Positions 49,201 to 64,000 of a stretch of DNA of 64,000 bases are shown one piece after another. Source of the DNA: Myoxocephalus aenaeus (lineage: Eukaryota; Chordata; Actinopteri; Perciformes; Cottidae); the NCBI GenBank assembly GCA_038501785.1, contig JBAMJR010000047.1, forward strand, positions 2,327,001-2,391,000, read 5' to 3'. Numbering within the stretch: the first letter of the stretch is position 1; the number at the start of each line of letters is the position of its first letter. A program made the translations under genes and the position numbers. The notes beneath the pieces are model-generated. The model was not told the DNA's origin and made no database searches. It saw only the letters and a program-made list of their open reading frames with translations.

Positions 49201-50381
49201 CCACCACAAACAATTGTAATCAACTGCAGCCTCATAATCCTCCTGGATAGCCACAATTTCAATCTATTTGCAGTGCTGTGTGTATTCACAGCTCATCCTA
49301 CTGTACACAGTGCCTAATTCTGTGCTGTGATCGTATCACCGTGCCTGTTATGTAAAATATTTCTGTCCTCTACTCTCTGCTTTTGTCTCCCCCTACAACA
49401 GCACGACCACATAATCTGTTTTTATTGACGTTTTATCCACCAAGTCAAGAGCCTATCGATGCTGCGAGCTGTGTCTTTCTACTACAGAGCGACACACACA
49501 CAGCGTCCCGCGTTCCCTCCGCTGGTTTCAGGTGGAGTACAAAGAAGCAGCTCTGTGCCAAACCTCTGCATCCCTCCAAGATTGCATAACTTCCCCGGCC
49601 CCTTGATCAGCGATGGAAGCCCTGTGATGGCATGAGAGCGTGCACAGGTGAAACAGCGGCGAGGTAAAGGGTAGAATCACGGCCACACATCTGGAAAACT
49701 CTCAGCTGCAGTCTAATAACCCTCATGAAATACAGTCTGGTCAGTTGGGTGTTTGTTTTTTTTGCAGGCAGAGTAAAAGCGGAGTACAGAATACTACCAG
49801 CCTGCACGCCGTAGTAAGTAATCACAGGACAACTCTCTCTGTGTGTGTGCATCGAATTCACTTCCTCAAAACTATGCATCAGCATCAAAAGCAAAACCTT
49901 TTATCAGTATTTAACGGTGACCTATGAACCCTGCAGGGGTGCAAAGCAGTGAAACATCCTTAAACCTGCTTAAAAATATTTTTTTTTAAAACACAACATG
50001 AGCGTCACACCTCCTGACCTGCAGCAAACATATCAAAAATAATACAACATTAAAAAGCATGAATCACCACCACATTCCTCCTCATCAGCATGTTTACAAT
50101 TGCCATCCCAGCACGAGCCTGCACAGTATACTACTCCATCTGCATCCCAAGCTGCCCTGCAGGACTTGAGCGCCACACAAGCCCGCATCGTGCATGCACC
50201 CCTCACGGACCTTGGTCAGCTGCGCTATCTTCTTGCTCATCTTCAGATGCAGGTCTTGGCTGTAGTCCAGCGTCAAACTCCCGTCGTAAAACATGCTGGA
50301 CGCTGGAGAGGGGGTAATGTTGTATTTGGTGGTGCTGCTCGCGGTGTTGTACGGAGCCTGCCAGCCTGCCCCCGTCGCCAT
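14852..50381 (-). CDS. fam184a: FAM184A, long coiled-coil protein (24 exons)
   Basis: Gene-level model. Coding exons 1 to 24 sit at 50211-50381, 39384-39461, 37639-37773, 37284-37382, 35725-35931, 35149-35322, 34853-35014, 34295-34430, 33631-33812, 33349-33534, 29200-29322, 28481-28642, 26380-26501, 25972-26122, 22383-22497, 22128-22225, 20472-20625, 19568-19695, 19289-19473, 18473-18619, 18258-18375, 17728-17832, 16295-16482 and 14852-14966. Phase is continuous, giving 3441 nt and 1146 residues, against about 1140 in human. Residues about 46-1011 are almost unbroken Glu/Lys/Gln/Leu-rich coiled coil. Family landmarks are LKMSKKIAQLTKVIYALNTK near the N terminus, ELQTLRFELEDEGKAKL, KFYQLELVNRET and the C-terminal QYFTF. 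An in-frame stop two codons upstream fixes the start. The family is poorly characterised; a cytoplasmic scaffold-like role is inference from the coiled coil. Identity of the gene is secure; the exact ends of exons 1, 23 and 24 are less so. Confidence 0.94.
14967..17727 (-). other. fam184a introns 22 and 23
   Basis: Apart from exon 23, I found no further coding exon here. In particular I saw no exon matching the VSVPNL segment that mammals carry between the coiled coil and the C terminus. The plus strand over exon 23 reads as an acidic Glu/Asp run ending in a stop, which I treat as a shadow. Confidence 0.5.
16295..16482 (-). CDS. fam184a: fam184a exon 23, proline-rich
   Basis: Residues 1047-1108. 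A strong acceptor (cttcctccatcctccctccag) and donor (AG|gtgaga) bound a frame open in the phase left by exon 22 and required by exon 24. The translation is Pro/His/Ser-rich (for example PQHPPPLPSSPHPPHHPM). The human protein also has a Ser/Pro-rich disordered stretch here, but I see no match to its NRFVSVPNL motif. Support is splice logic rather than homology. Confidence 0.65.
17728..17832 (-). CDS. fam184a: fam184a exon 22
   Basis: Residues 1012-1046, phase 0 at both ends. It contains KFYQLELVNRETGFNKVFNS and VGVINPLIK, the most conserved block of the family's C-terminal part. This is the end of the helical region. Confidence 0.96.
18258..18375 (-). CDS. fam184a: fam184a exon 21
   Basis: Residues 972-1011, coiled coil with ESRPEDLHVIAELREMVTER, parallel to the ESKPEDIQMITELK block in human. 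Donor GTG|gtgagt. Confidence 0.95.
18473..18619 (-). CDS. fam184a: fam184a exon 20
   Basis: Residues 923-971. MLADFNKAQEVLKDKINALQ corresponds to the MRADFNKTNELLKE block of mammals. Enters with two bases carried over and leaves with two (CT|gtgagt). Confidence 0.95.
19289..19473 (-). CDS. fam184a: fam184a exon 19
   Basis: Residues 862-922, with RISDLQAELCSRSNRITDLD and LTRELEIKGKEVLRVRSEAN, matching the human ITDLQEELRHRE and KELEFKGKEILRIRSES blocks. Confidence 0.96.
19568..19695 (-). CDS. fam184a: fam184a exon 18
   Basis: Residues 819-861. SLRAELNHLHAASIEHLKQH matches the human SLRSELNHQHAAAIDLL block; the His-rich stretch after it is also a family feature. Confidence 0.95.
20472..20625 (-). 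CDS. fam184a: fam184a exon 17
   Basis: Residues 768-818. Ends with ELQTLRFELEDEGKAKL, nearly identical to the human segment and the clearest diagnostic block. Leaves with one base (G|gtaagt). Confidence 0.97.
20626..22127 (-). other. fam184a intron 16
   Basis: 1.5 kb without coding signal. Its main content is the foldback element at 21782-22090, whose arm ends 37 bases from the exon 16 donor, plus a short (CA)n at about 21357-21371. Confidence 0.7.
21782..22090. mobile_element. Foldback element in intron 16
   Basis: Left arm 21782-21902 pairs with 21968-22090 in reverse complement with scattered mismatches; both contain acagcatcatgtacattcat or its complement. The loop is about 65 bases. There is no coding capacity. 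It could be a MITE or a local inverted duplication. Confidence 0.78.
22128..22225 (-). CDS. fam184a: fam184a exon 16
   Basis: Residues 735-767 (MQREHQRREHRLQEAH and following). Corresponds to the human EEQHQQRHKSLKEAH block. Donor AGG|gtatgg. Confidence 0.92.
22383..22497 (-). CDS. fam184a: fam184a exon 15
   Basis: Residues 697-734. ISLLKQSLELQLSQSQSALQ is almost the human sequence. Leaves with one base (G|gtaagc). Confidence 0.96.
23333..23360. repeat. (CA)n microsatellite
   Basis: About 14 CA units inside intron 14 of fam184a. Confidence 0.93.
25471..25496. repeat. (TG)n microsatellite
   Basis: About 13 TG units inside intron 14 of fam184a. Confidence 0.93.
25972..26122 (-). CDS. fam184a: fam184a exon 14
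   Basis: Residues 646-696. ARE followed by GWQRKVEDLLEQ matches the human ARDSWQKKVEDLLNQ block. Donor CAG|gtaaaa. Confidence 0.95.
26380..26501 (-). CDS. fam184a: fam184a exon 13
   Basis: Residues 606-645 plus two bases. EEKQKMDKMADDLDQKWRDA matches the human EEKLKVDKMAHDLEIKW block. Donor CG|gtaaaa. Confidence 0.95.
26502..28480 (-). other. fam184a intron 12
   Basis: 2 kb, AT-rich, with only short T and A runs and an AAT run near 27796. I see no exon, RNA gene or full mobile element. Confidence 0.6.
28481..28642 (-). CDS. fam184a: fam184a exon 12
   Basis: Residues 552-605, phase 0 both ends, coiled coil with HLQELVREGEQNMGSAQTQI, matching the human HLQDMVRKSEQGLGSAEGLI block. Donor CAG|gtgagg. 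Confidence 0.96.
29200..29322 (-). CDS. fam184a: fam184a exon 11
   Basis: Residues 511-551. DRLQQQLDNLKEELSAKLNM then ANQE parallels the human QLQQELENLKEVLEDKLNTANQE block. Donor GAG|gtgcgg is a little off consensus. Confidence 0.95.
29323..33348 (-). other. fam184a intron 10
   Basis: 4 kb without a supported exon. A short (CA)n lies near 31440-31455; the rest is AT-rich single-copy-looking sequence. Several frames of 80 to 112 codons lack any recognisable feature. Confidence 0.6.
33349..33534 (-). CDS. fam184a: fam184a exon 10
   Basis: Residues 449-510, phase 0, strongly helical (EKELCRLRAHYEEEMHRFKE). Aligns by position with the human YYERELKNLQSRLEEEVTQL region. Confidence 0.94.
33631..33812 (-). 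CDS. fam184a: fam184a exon 9
   Basis: Residues 388-448. QIGSLQATQMSHEATIRNLD matches the human HIGMLQATQMTQEVTIKDLE block. Donor CAG|gtgata. Confidence 0.96.
34295..34430 (-). CDS. fam184a: fam184a exon 8
   Basis: Residues 343-387 plus one base. NLHKQLEEAIQDGEI and RERVQQQATEILHKA match the human LQKQLDDAKEGE and RERLQQQASDLVLKA blocks. Confidence 0.95.
34853..35014 (-). CDS. fam184a: fam184a exon 7
   Basis: Residues 289-342. VELRKEFQAQEAALQRSLSK matches the human ADLRKEFQGQEAILRKTIGK block. The donor is made of a (TG)n microsatellite: AAG|gtgtgtgtgt. Confidence 0.95.
35149..35322 (-). CDS. fam184a: fam184a exon 6
   Basis: Residues 231-288. EEYEAKLGKAQEYYERELEA parallels the human EDYEGKLNKAQSFYERELDT block. 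Donor GAG|gtattg. Confidence 0.95.
35725..35931 (-). CDS. fam184a: fam184a exon 5
   Basis: Residues 162-230. VEEMRRDFEEKLRAFSQTQA and QFEADKRRALEEL match the human VEEIRRKFEEKLRSFGQLQVQFEKDKRLALEDL block. It is the longest central exon. Confidence 0.96.
37205..37273. repeat. (TG)n microsatellite next to exon 4 donor
   Basis: About 34 uninterrupted TG units. They start ten bases into intron 4 of fam184a on the transcribed strand, where they read as AC repeats. Confidence 0.97.
37284..37382 (-). CDS. fam184a: fam184a exon 4
   Basis: Residues 129-161. EDSQLCTEAQHTQRVVSMSR matches the human EDMQLCAEAQHVQRIVTMSR almost exactly. The donor GAG|gtaagg is followed within ten bases by a long (AC)n run. 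Confidence 0.97.
37639..37773 (-). CDS. fam184a: fam184a exon 3
   Basis: Residues 84-128, phase 0 both ends. ETRDKIMQYKSKMVDEVDLR matches the human ETREKILQYKSKVTEELDLR block. The donor gtcatt is weak at +3. Confidence 0.95.
37774..39383 (-). other. fam184a intron 2
   Basis: 1.6 kb, AT-rich, with only short homopolymer tracts. No exon or mobile element recognised. Confidence 0.6.
39384..39461 (-). CDS. fam184a: fam184a exon 2
   Basis: Residues 58-83. VIYALNTKNDEHEEEIESLK continues exon 1 exactly as in the human LTKVIYALNTKNDEHE sequence. Acceptor tgctgtctccag, donor GAG|gtatga. Confidence 0.96.
40890..41287 (+). mobile_element. Degraded LINE (L2-like) 3' fragment
   Basis: One frame reads LTPVHHLLRLPVQSTRRVQF then KALHNQDP. 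This resembles the end of the ORF2 protein of L2-type LINEs (L.PVHWLPV..RI.FK..L..KALH). The segment ends with caaagtgctctataaataac and an ATT-rich tail, a typical LINE 3' end. A (CTC)n expansion interrupts it. No intact reverse transcriptase remains. The assignment comes from remembered family sequence. Confidence 0.6.
41075..41122. repeat. (CTC)n trinucleotide repeat
   Basis: About 16 CTC units inside the LINE fragment. They give poly-Ser and poly-Glu frames that are not genes. Confidence 0.95.
41991..42163. repeat. Left subterminal tandem repeat array
   Basis: About nine units of 17 to 21 bases, each with a gctc core and an A-rich stretch. The inner units read like ctcaaaaaaaaacctgcgcg. 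The outer ones have drifted to ctctcaaaataaaaaaatgtg. Confidence 0.85.
42220..42306 (+). CDS. Element gene A exon 1 (in left repeat)
   Basis: 29 codons from ATG to a consensus donor (GAG|gtaagt), phase 0. The same exon is present in the right repeat on the minus strand. Confidence 0.62.
42220..44072 (+). CDS. Uncharacterised spliced gene A of the element
   Basis: Gene-level model with five exons: 42220-42306, 42893-42919, 43019-43146, 43482-43732 and 43942-44072. All junctions are GT..AG with matching phase, giving 624 nt and 207 residues. A TGA directly before the ATG closes the frame upstream. The first 38 residues (starting MSEEFLLVGSTGLLAHTHTN) are coded by the inverted repeat. The rest is unique, starting YDAHEATAAARQLLSLISSA. 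Residues 101-108 read GSSSAGKT, which fits the P-loop pattern GxxxxGK[ST], but no other nucleotide-binding motif is seen. There is no DDE-type signature, zinc finger, signal peptide or clear membrane helix. AATAAA lies at 44122-44127. I recognise no family. The open frame over four introns argues for recent coding function. Confidence 0.68.
42893..42919 (+). CDS. Element gene A exon 2 (27-base microexon)
   Basis: Acceptor ttttttcttttaatgtcag and donor CAG|gtaatt bound nine codons (NGNQQQTPQ), phase 0 both sides. It also lies in the right repeat. Confidence 0.6.
43019..43146 (+). CDS. Element gene A exon 3
   Basis: Acceptor aaaatcccttttccag; 42 codons plus two bases; donor AG|gtagac. Ala/Ser/Gln-rich and probably helical. 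Confidence 0.65.
43482..43732 (+). CDS. Element gene A exon 4
   Basis: Acceptor ttcttgtgttttcacaag; completes the Ser codon left by exon 3 and runs 83 open codons to donor CAG|gtgaat. It contains the GSSSAGKT motif followed by MLYSVPLQDELELTPLPARA. Confidence 0.68.
43942..44072 (+). CDS. Element gene A exon 5 and stop
   Basis: Acceptor tttgtatttctcttcaag; completes an Asp codon and ends at TAA 44070-44072. It includes FDCILIMQWMMVKLTDICLW, a hydrophobic and Trp-rich stretch. Confidence 0.65.
44324..44431 (-). CDS. Element gene B exon 3 and stop
   Basis: 35 codons plus TAG, in the phase left by exon 2, after a CTCAG acceptor at 44432. Acidic (LQEEEPDGADPEHG). Confidence 0.48.
   Translation of the reverse strand: MLQAEHLQEEEPDGADPEHGVMRSLYAPCQLKVLL
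44324..45322 (-). CDS. Uncharacterised spliced gene B of the element
   Basis: Gene-level model on the minus strand: exon 1 45236-45322 and exon 2 44632-44658, both inside the right inverted repeat and encoding the same 38 residues as gene A, then exon 3 44324-44431, unique to this side. Phase is continuous (222 nt, 73 residues). Exon 3 has acceptor ggtcatctcag and reads ILQAEHLQEEEPDGADPEHG before ending at TAG. Minus-strand AATAAA signals at 44154-44159 and 44140-44145 lie close to the gene A signal, so the two transcripts converge tail to tail. No family recognised. It is a short protein with weaker coding evidence than gene A, and it could be the truncated remains of a longer gene. Confidence 0.5.
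44618..45378. repeat. Right long inverted repeat
   Basis: Reverse complement of 42164-42932 with only scattered differences seen by eye. One example is a CACG to CACA change within exon 1 that leaves the encoded residues unchanged. Confidence 0.88.
45379..45462. repeat. Right subterminal tandem repeat array
   Basis: About four units like gagcgagcaggttttttttt, the complement of the left array but less than half its length. Confidence 0.85.
45463..50210. other. Intron 1 segment between the element and fam184a exon 1
   Basis: 4.7 kb with no supported gene. Frames of up to 131 codons near 45.9-46.6 kb were read on both strands and show no domain, splice logic or codon pattern. A poly(A) run lies at 48440-48453. 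Confidence 0.55.
50211..50381 (-). CDS. fam184a: fam184a exon 1 (start)
   Basis: Residues 1-57. Starts MATGAGWQAPYNT and runs to DLHLKMSKKIAQLTK, parallel to the human MATPGMSWQ start and HLKMSKKIAQLTK. TGA lies two codons upstream in frame. To join exon 2 in phase the donor must be AAG|gtccgt, which is weak. A stronger gtgagg four bases further would break the frame. Confidence 0.9.
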
Positions 50382-50640
50382 TTTTCACGGCGGGGGGGGG
50401 GGGGGGAATAAAACGCCAAACGCGACGCTTTTGACTTTTTAAAATAAAATGGAGCAGCTATACGCGGTAAATCCTCCCATTGTCAGGGGTGTTGTGGTTA
50501 ATCTCCCCTGTTTCCACGACGGAGAAGGATGGGGAGCAGAGGGGCGCGAGACCGTCCCGTCGCACGCATCCGCCGCGGGAGCGAGCGATCGGGATGATGA
50601 GAGAGGCGGGGACGCGCGCCAGATGTTTAGCCAATGGACT
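50382..50640 (-). promoter_or_regulatory. CpG-rich fam184a promoter and 5' UTR
   Basis: GC-rich with many CpG pairs (for example gcgcgagaccgtcccgtcgc near 50545-50564), in contrast to the AT-rich flanks, as expected of a CpG-island promoter. A run of 15 G on the plus strand (50392-50406) lies ten bases upstream of the start codon and would be C15 in the mRNA. The start of transcription is not determined. Confidence 0.6.
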
Positions 50641-53497
50641 GTAATGCAGCTTTCTATGGCTTCTTCTTCTTTGGGGATATGTTTCAATAAAGAACACATA
50701 AGACTGCCCATATGGTCGTTTAATTAAATAGCATTATTGGCTGCTGTATAGGTTAATAAAAAAGTACATTTTTTATTTCCAGAATGTAGATTTTGAAGTT
50801 CAAGTTTGAACGGGAAAAAAATTAAAATATTTTGACAAAAGACAATATGCAGAAAAAAAGACTAGAGACTCGTCATACAAAAATGAACAACACTTTGCTC
50901 TCCATTTAGACTGCATTGCATTGCATCACTCTAGAGATGCTGAAGCTGCCACTAATCCTGCACTGACATCTGCTGGTGTTATGCATGGACTGCAAAATAT
51001 GTTTTATCAATACTATTTGTGTGAATGATTGACTGCGCATGTGTTAATCTGTAATACGTAAACTAAACATCTCCCACAAATAAAACAATACATTTCCCAG
51101 ACATTATTGTACAAATACAGGAACAAACTTTAAAACAAATAAAAACAACATTAAATTAATTCACAAATATATTAAAAGCATTGGTGAATAGCTCGCTAAT
51201 TTTGAGCAGGCAATTTGTGAATCGAAAAGGCATTTGCAGACCTCAATCCTACGCTTGTAGGTTTGTTTGGTAGGAGTTTTGTTTTGTAGGTTGGTTTGCT
51301 CTCCTGTGTCTTTGCAGGAGAGAAAACATCCCACACAAACCAAGACCTATTCAACATGAAGCTTGACAACAATCAACTCATCTTGATCAGTCAATCCAGT
51401 CTGTCCTGCCAGAGTCAGTCAGGGGATTATAATAAGTAACATTTTAGATGATTGACCCTTAAAATACTTTAAACTTCTCTTCACTTGAGCTTCATTTCCT
51501 GTAGATGGCACTATCCCCTTACTAATACTTCACATATTTCTATTCCATTTCTCAGTGAACAGGACCAACTTAACTTTGCAATGTGCTCATAATTTATTAT
51601 TTTAACTCGTGTTGTCTTCGGGTCAAAATGACCCTGTATGTGTATGTGTGTTGATGGGTCATTTTGACCCCAAGACAACACGAGCACCAAAGTGCAATAA
51701 TAACGCTTATGGGAGTCTAACAAAGCAACACCAATCATTCATAACCCCCTATTAGTGCCTGTAAAGTCACAAAACGGCTGGAGTATTTTTTTCTTCTTTT
51801 TTCCGGTGGACGTCTATGAGTCCTGAGGCCTTCCTTGTCCGCCCACATTTCTACAACCGTCATACAGCGTCATACAGCACATGCGGAAGCTGCTGAACAT
51901 TTCAATACCCAGCATGCCTGAATCGGACATTGTTTTGGCATAAAATAAGTCATGTGTCCATTTGTTAACCGAACGACACAGTTTTTTGACTGAATATCCT
52001 TCATAACATGCCAATGCTTTGTTGGATTGAGATTTTTGTTGCAGATTCCGATTCTTTAGGTCCTAATATTTCCTAAAAAGTGCCTTATTAGTATATGGGT
52101 TGTTGTTTCGGCCCTGAACCATACAGTTTGAAAAACTCGGGGACCGCTCGAGGAGGCATTTTTGGGGAATCTTGCTCACATCATGCTGGCTGTTTATGAT
52201 CAAAATATGGTATAAAAGGGATTTTTTTTTTTTATAAACAAAAGATCATATAAAATAACACAAGTAGAACTCATGTGGGGTTCATACGACTACTTGAACA
52301 TGAGGAACAAGAGGTACAGAAGGCTTTTAGCCCCCATTTTAGATTAGTTTCATCTGCAGACAGTGGATGGATGACCATTGGGAATGAACCCTGAGGCCAT
52401 AACATGTCTCCACCTTCAGGAAAAGTGTCTAAAGATTTGTGTTTGGAGACAGATTTAGTGTTTTTCTAATCAATTGTTGTGCTTGAATGACTCCTGGAGG
52501 TTTGAAGCACAACAGAGTTCTGCATGTGTGAGTTTATAGTGTTAACATTTCACCATTTTCATATATTTTAATGCATTTAATTTATAAGAGTGAATTTAAC
52601 ACGTCCAAATGCCAAGTGCACATAGAGATTTTAAAGGTTACAGAAGGCTAACACAGCTTGTGTTAAATGTATTGACAGTGGGAAACAGGAGCAGAGTCGC
52701 AAAACAGATTACCTGTAACAAACAGAACTGCAGGGACGCTTTGAGATTAGATAAAATGAGATGCTTCATTGTCCCCATGGGGAAACTTATGGGCTCAGCA
52801 TCACCGCATCATTTGTCTCAAGCAGCCTCCTGGCAGTCATTCACACTAAGATGTCTTTTTACGAATGGTTGTACTGGTTTTATTTACATGTGCGGGAAAT
52901 TAATATGTTCAGGAATGGTAAGCAAATAGCTGTGAAATAGACATTATAAACTATGCAAGATGCCACAGACAGGGGTAATTAAACAGCAAACAACTAGTGA
53001 TTGGTGGGGATGCAACATCTTTATTTACGTCCATCCATGCATCAATGCATCCATCAATGCATCCATTAATGCATCCATCCATTCATCCGTCTGTCCATAG
53101 GTTTAAGTCTTACTGTGGGAGGGCTGTTCCAAAAAAAAAACATGTGAATTCCTCCTATTAAGAACACGTTTCACATGTTGATGGCATGCGCAATATTCAC
53201 ATACATGCATGAACATGTGGTCTTGGAATAATTCACCCGTGGAATATGCTATATGCATGAATTGATCACAATATTCATCATAATAATTCCAGAAAAAGAA
53301 ACGTTTTAATCTGTTGTCCAACCTGAAAAAATATGGGTTTTTGGGGTGACACAGTATGAGACTTGGCAGACAGAGCCCGAGATGTTAATTTGTAAGAAAA
53401 ACTAAACAAATAAAGACAATATAACACTTTAATTTAAAACAGGCATCCATCCCAACATCTATGCTGTGAGTTGAAGAGAGGCTGGTATATTTTCAAA
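50641..53497. other. Intergenic region between fam184a and kcnh3
   Basis: 2.9 kb between two genes transcribed away from each other. No coding exon seen. It contains the 51606-51684 hairpin, a LINE-tail-like stretch near 52740-52790 (cattgtccccatggggaaac) and a cluster of atgcatcc repeats at 53035-53090. Confidence 0.6.
51606..51684. repeat. Hairpin repeat with two GGTCA palindromes
   Basis: Arms 51606-51633 (ctcgtgttgtcttcgg and on) and 51656-51684 (ending caagacaacacgag) pair almost perfectly. Each arm contains its own palindrome: GGTCAAAATGACC at 51621-51633 and GGTCATTTTGACC at 51657-51669. These fit the nuclear-receptor pattern GGTCAnnnTGACC. Similar GGGTCAAAATGACCC hairpins are, as I recall, dispersed repeats in fish. 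Confidence 0.75.
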
Positions 53498-53617
53498 AGA
53501 TAAGAGAGAGAGGCTGGGTGCACATTGGAAATAGAAAAAAAAGGAAAGAGAGAGAGAGCGAGAGAGAGAAAGCGAGGACGAGCGAAAGAGAGAGGAGAGG
53601 GGAGGAGGAGAGGGGAA
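53498..53617. repeat. GA-rich polypurine tract upstream of kcnh3
   Basis: About 120 bases of mostly A and G, with gagagagagcgagagagag runs. It probably lies in the promoter or 5' UTR of the channel gene. Polypurine tracts are common at vertebrate promoters; function here is inference. Confidence 0.7.
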
Positions 53618-53918
53618 TTGCTTTGCAGCACACCCGTGCGTAAATGTGACCATCCTCGCCGTGGTTCCTCCATCCCTCCATCCCTCCGTCCTCTCCCCTC
53701 CAGCCTCCAGCTCTCTCCTGGTAGCCGGGATCACCTGCGCGGTGGTCCGTGGTCAGCGTTGGACCGTGGAGTCCCGGGTGACTCGGCTCGGCGCCCTCCT
53801 CCAGGGGTTAGGAGGAGCGCCGGGGACCTCGTCCAGGTTCCTGCCGGGCTTTGTGACCCCCGCCGCCGAGAGCCAAGGCTCCGAGCGGCGAGAGAGACGC
53901 GGCTCGACCCGCTCTCGG

Positions 53919-64000
<10,082 letters not shown>

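Larger units (their letters stand above)
39462..50210 (-). other. fam184a intron 1 (10.7 kb)
   Basis: The largest intron of the gene. It contains a LINE remnant (40890-41287) and the 3.5-kb inverted-repeat element with two genes (41991-45462). The stretch 45463-50210 has many short frames but no exon, RNA gene or complete mobile element that I can support. Confidence 0.7.

Overview
The window is nuclear DNA of a vertebrate, almost certainly a teleost fish. Genes are split into short exons with GT..AG introns. The recognised proteins are vertebrate families. Introns and intergenic DNA are full of microsatellites, LINE 3' ends and foldback elements of kinds common in fish genomes. No operon, bacterial or viral gene organisation is visible, and I recognised no tRNA or rRNA gene.

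Layout: (1) 1-8.3 kb is mostly non-coding, with a CT microsatellite, a LINE 3' tail, a 365-bp foldback element and two orphan exon-like segments. (2) A one-exon reading frame at 8518-8679 (+) encodes phospholamban (pln), the SERCA calcium-pump inhibitor of muscle. (3) From 50381 down to 14852 on the minus strand lies fam184a. I reconstructed 24 coding exons with continuous phase, giving a 1146-residue coiled-coil protein that ends in the family's aromatic FTF tail. (4) Intron 1 of fam184a contains a 3.5-kb element (about 41991-45462) bounded by long, nearly identical inverted repeats. It carries two convergent spliced genes whose first two exons are the same sequence, because those exons lie inside the inverted repeats. 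This is the most unusual object in the window. (5) 50.4-53.9 kb is a divergent intergenic region. It has a CpG-rich fam184a promoter, a small hairpin with two perfect GGTCAnnnTGACC palindromes, and a GA-rich tract before the next gene. (6) From 53919 (+) to the window end lie the first five coding exons of an ELK-type (Kv12) voltage-gated potassium channel, most like kcnh3. They cover the N-terminal cap, the PAS domain, the linker, S1 and the start of S2. The rest of the channel lies beyond the window.

The three host genes have no evident shared pathway: pln is a muscle calcium regulator, fam184a a cytoplasmic coiled-coil protein and kcnh3 a neuronal channel. From memory, human PLN and FAM184A share a neighbourhood on chromosome 6q22 while KCNH3 lies elsewhere, so the join to kcnh3 appears to be a fish-lineage arrangement. 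Exon boundaries were read by eye from splice motifs and phase; no alignment or search was run. Family comparisons rest on remembered sequences.
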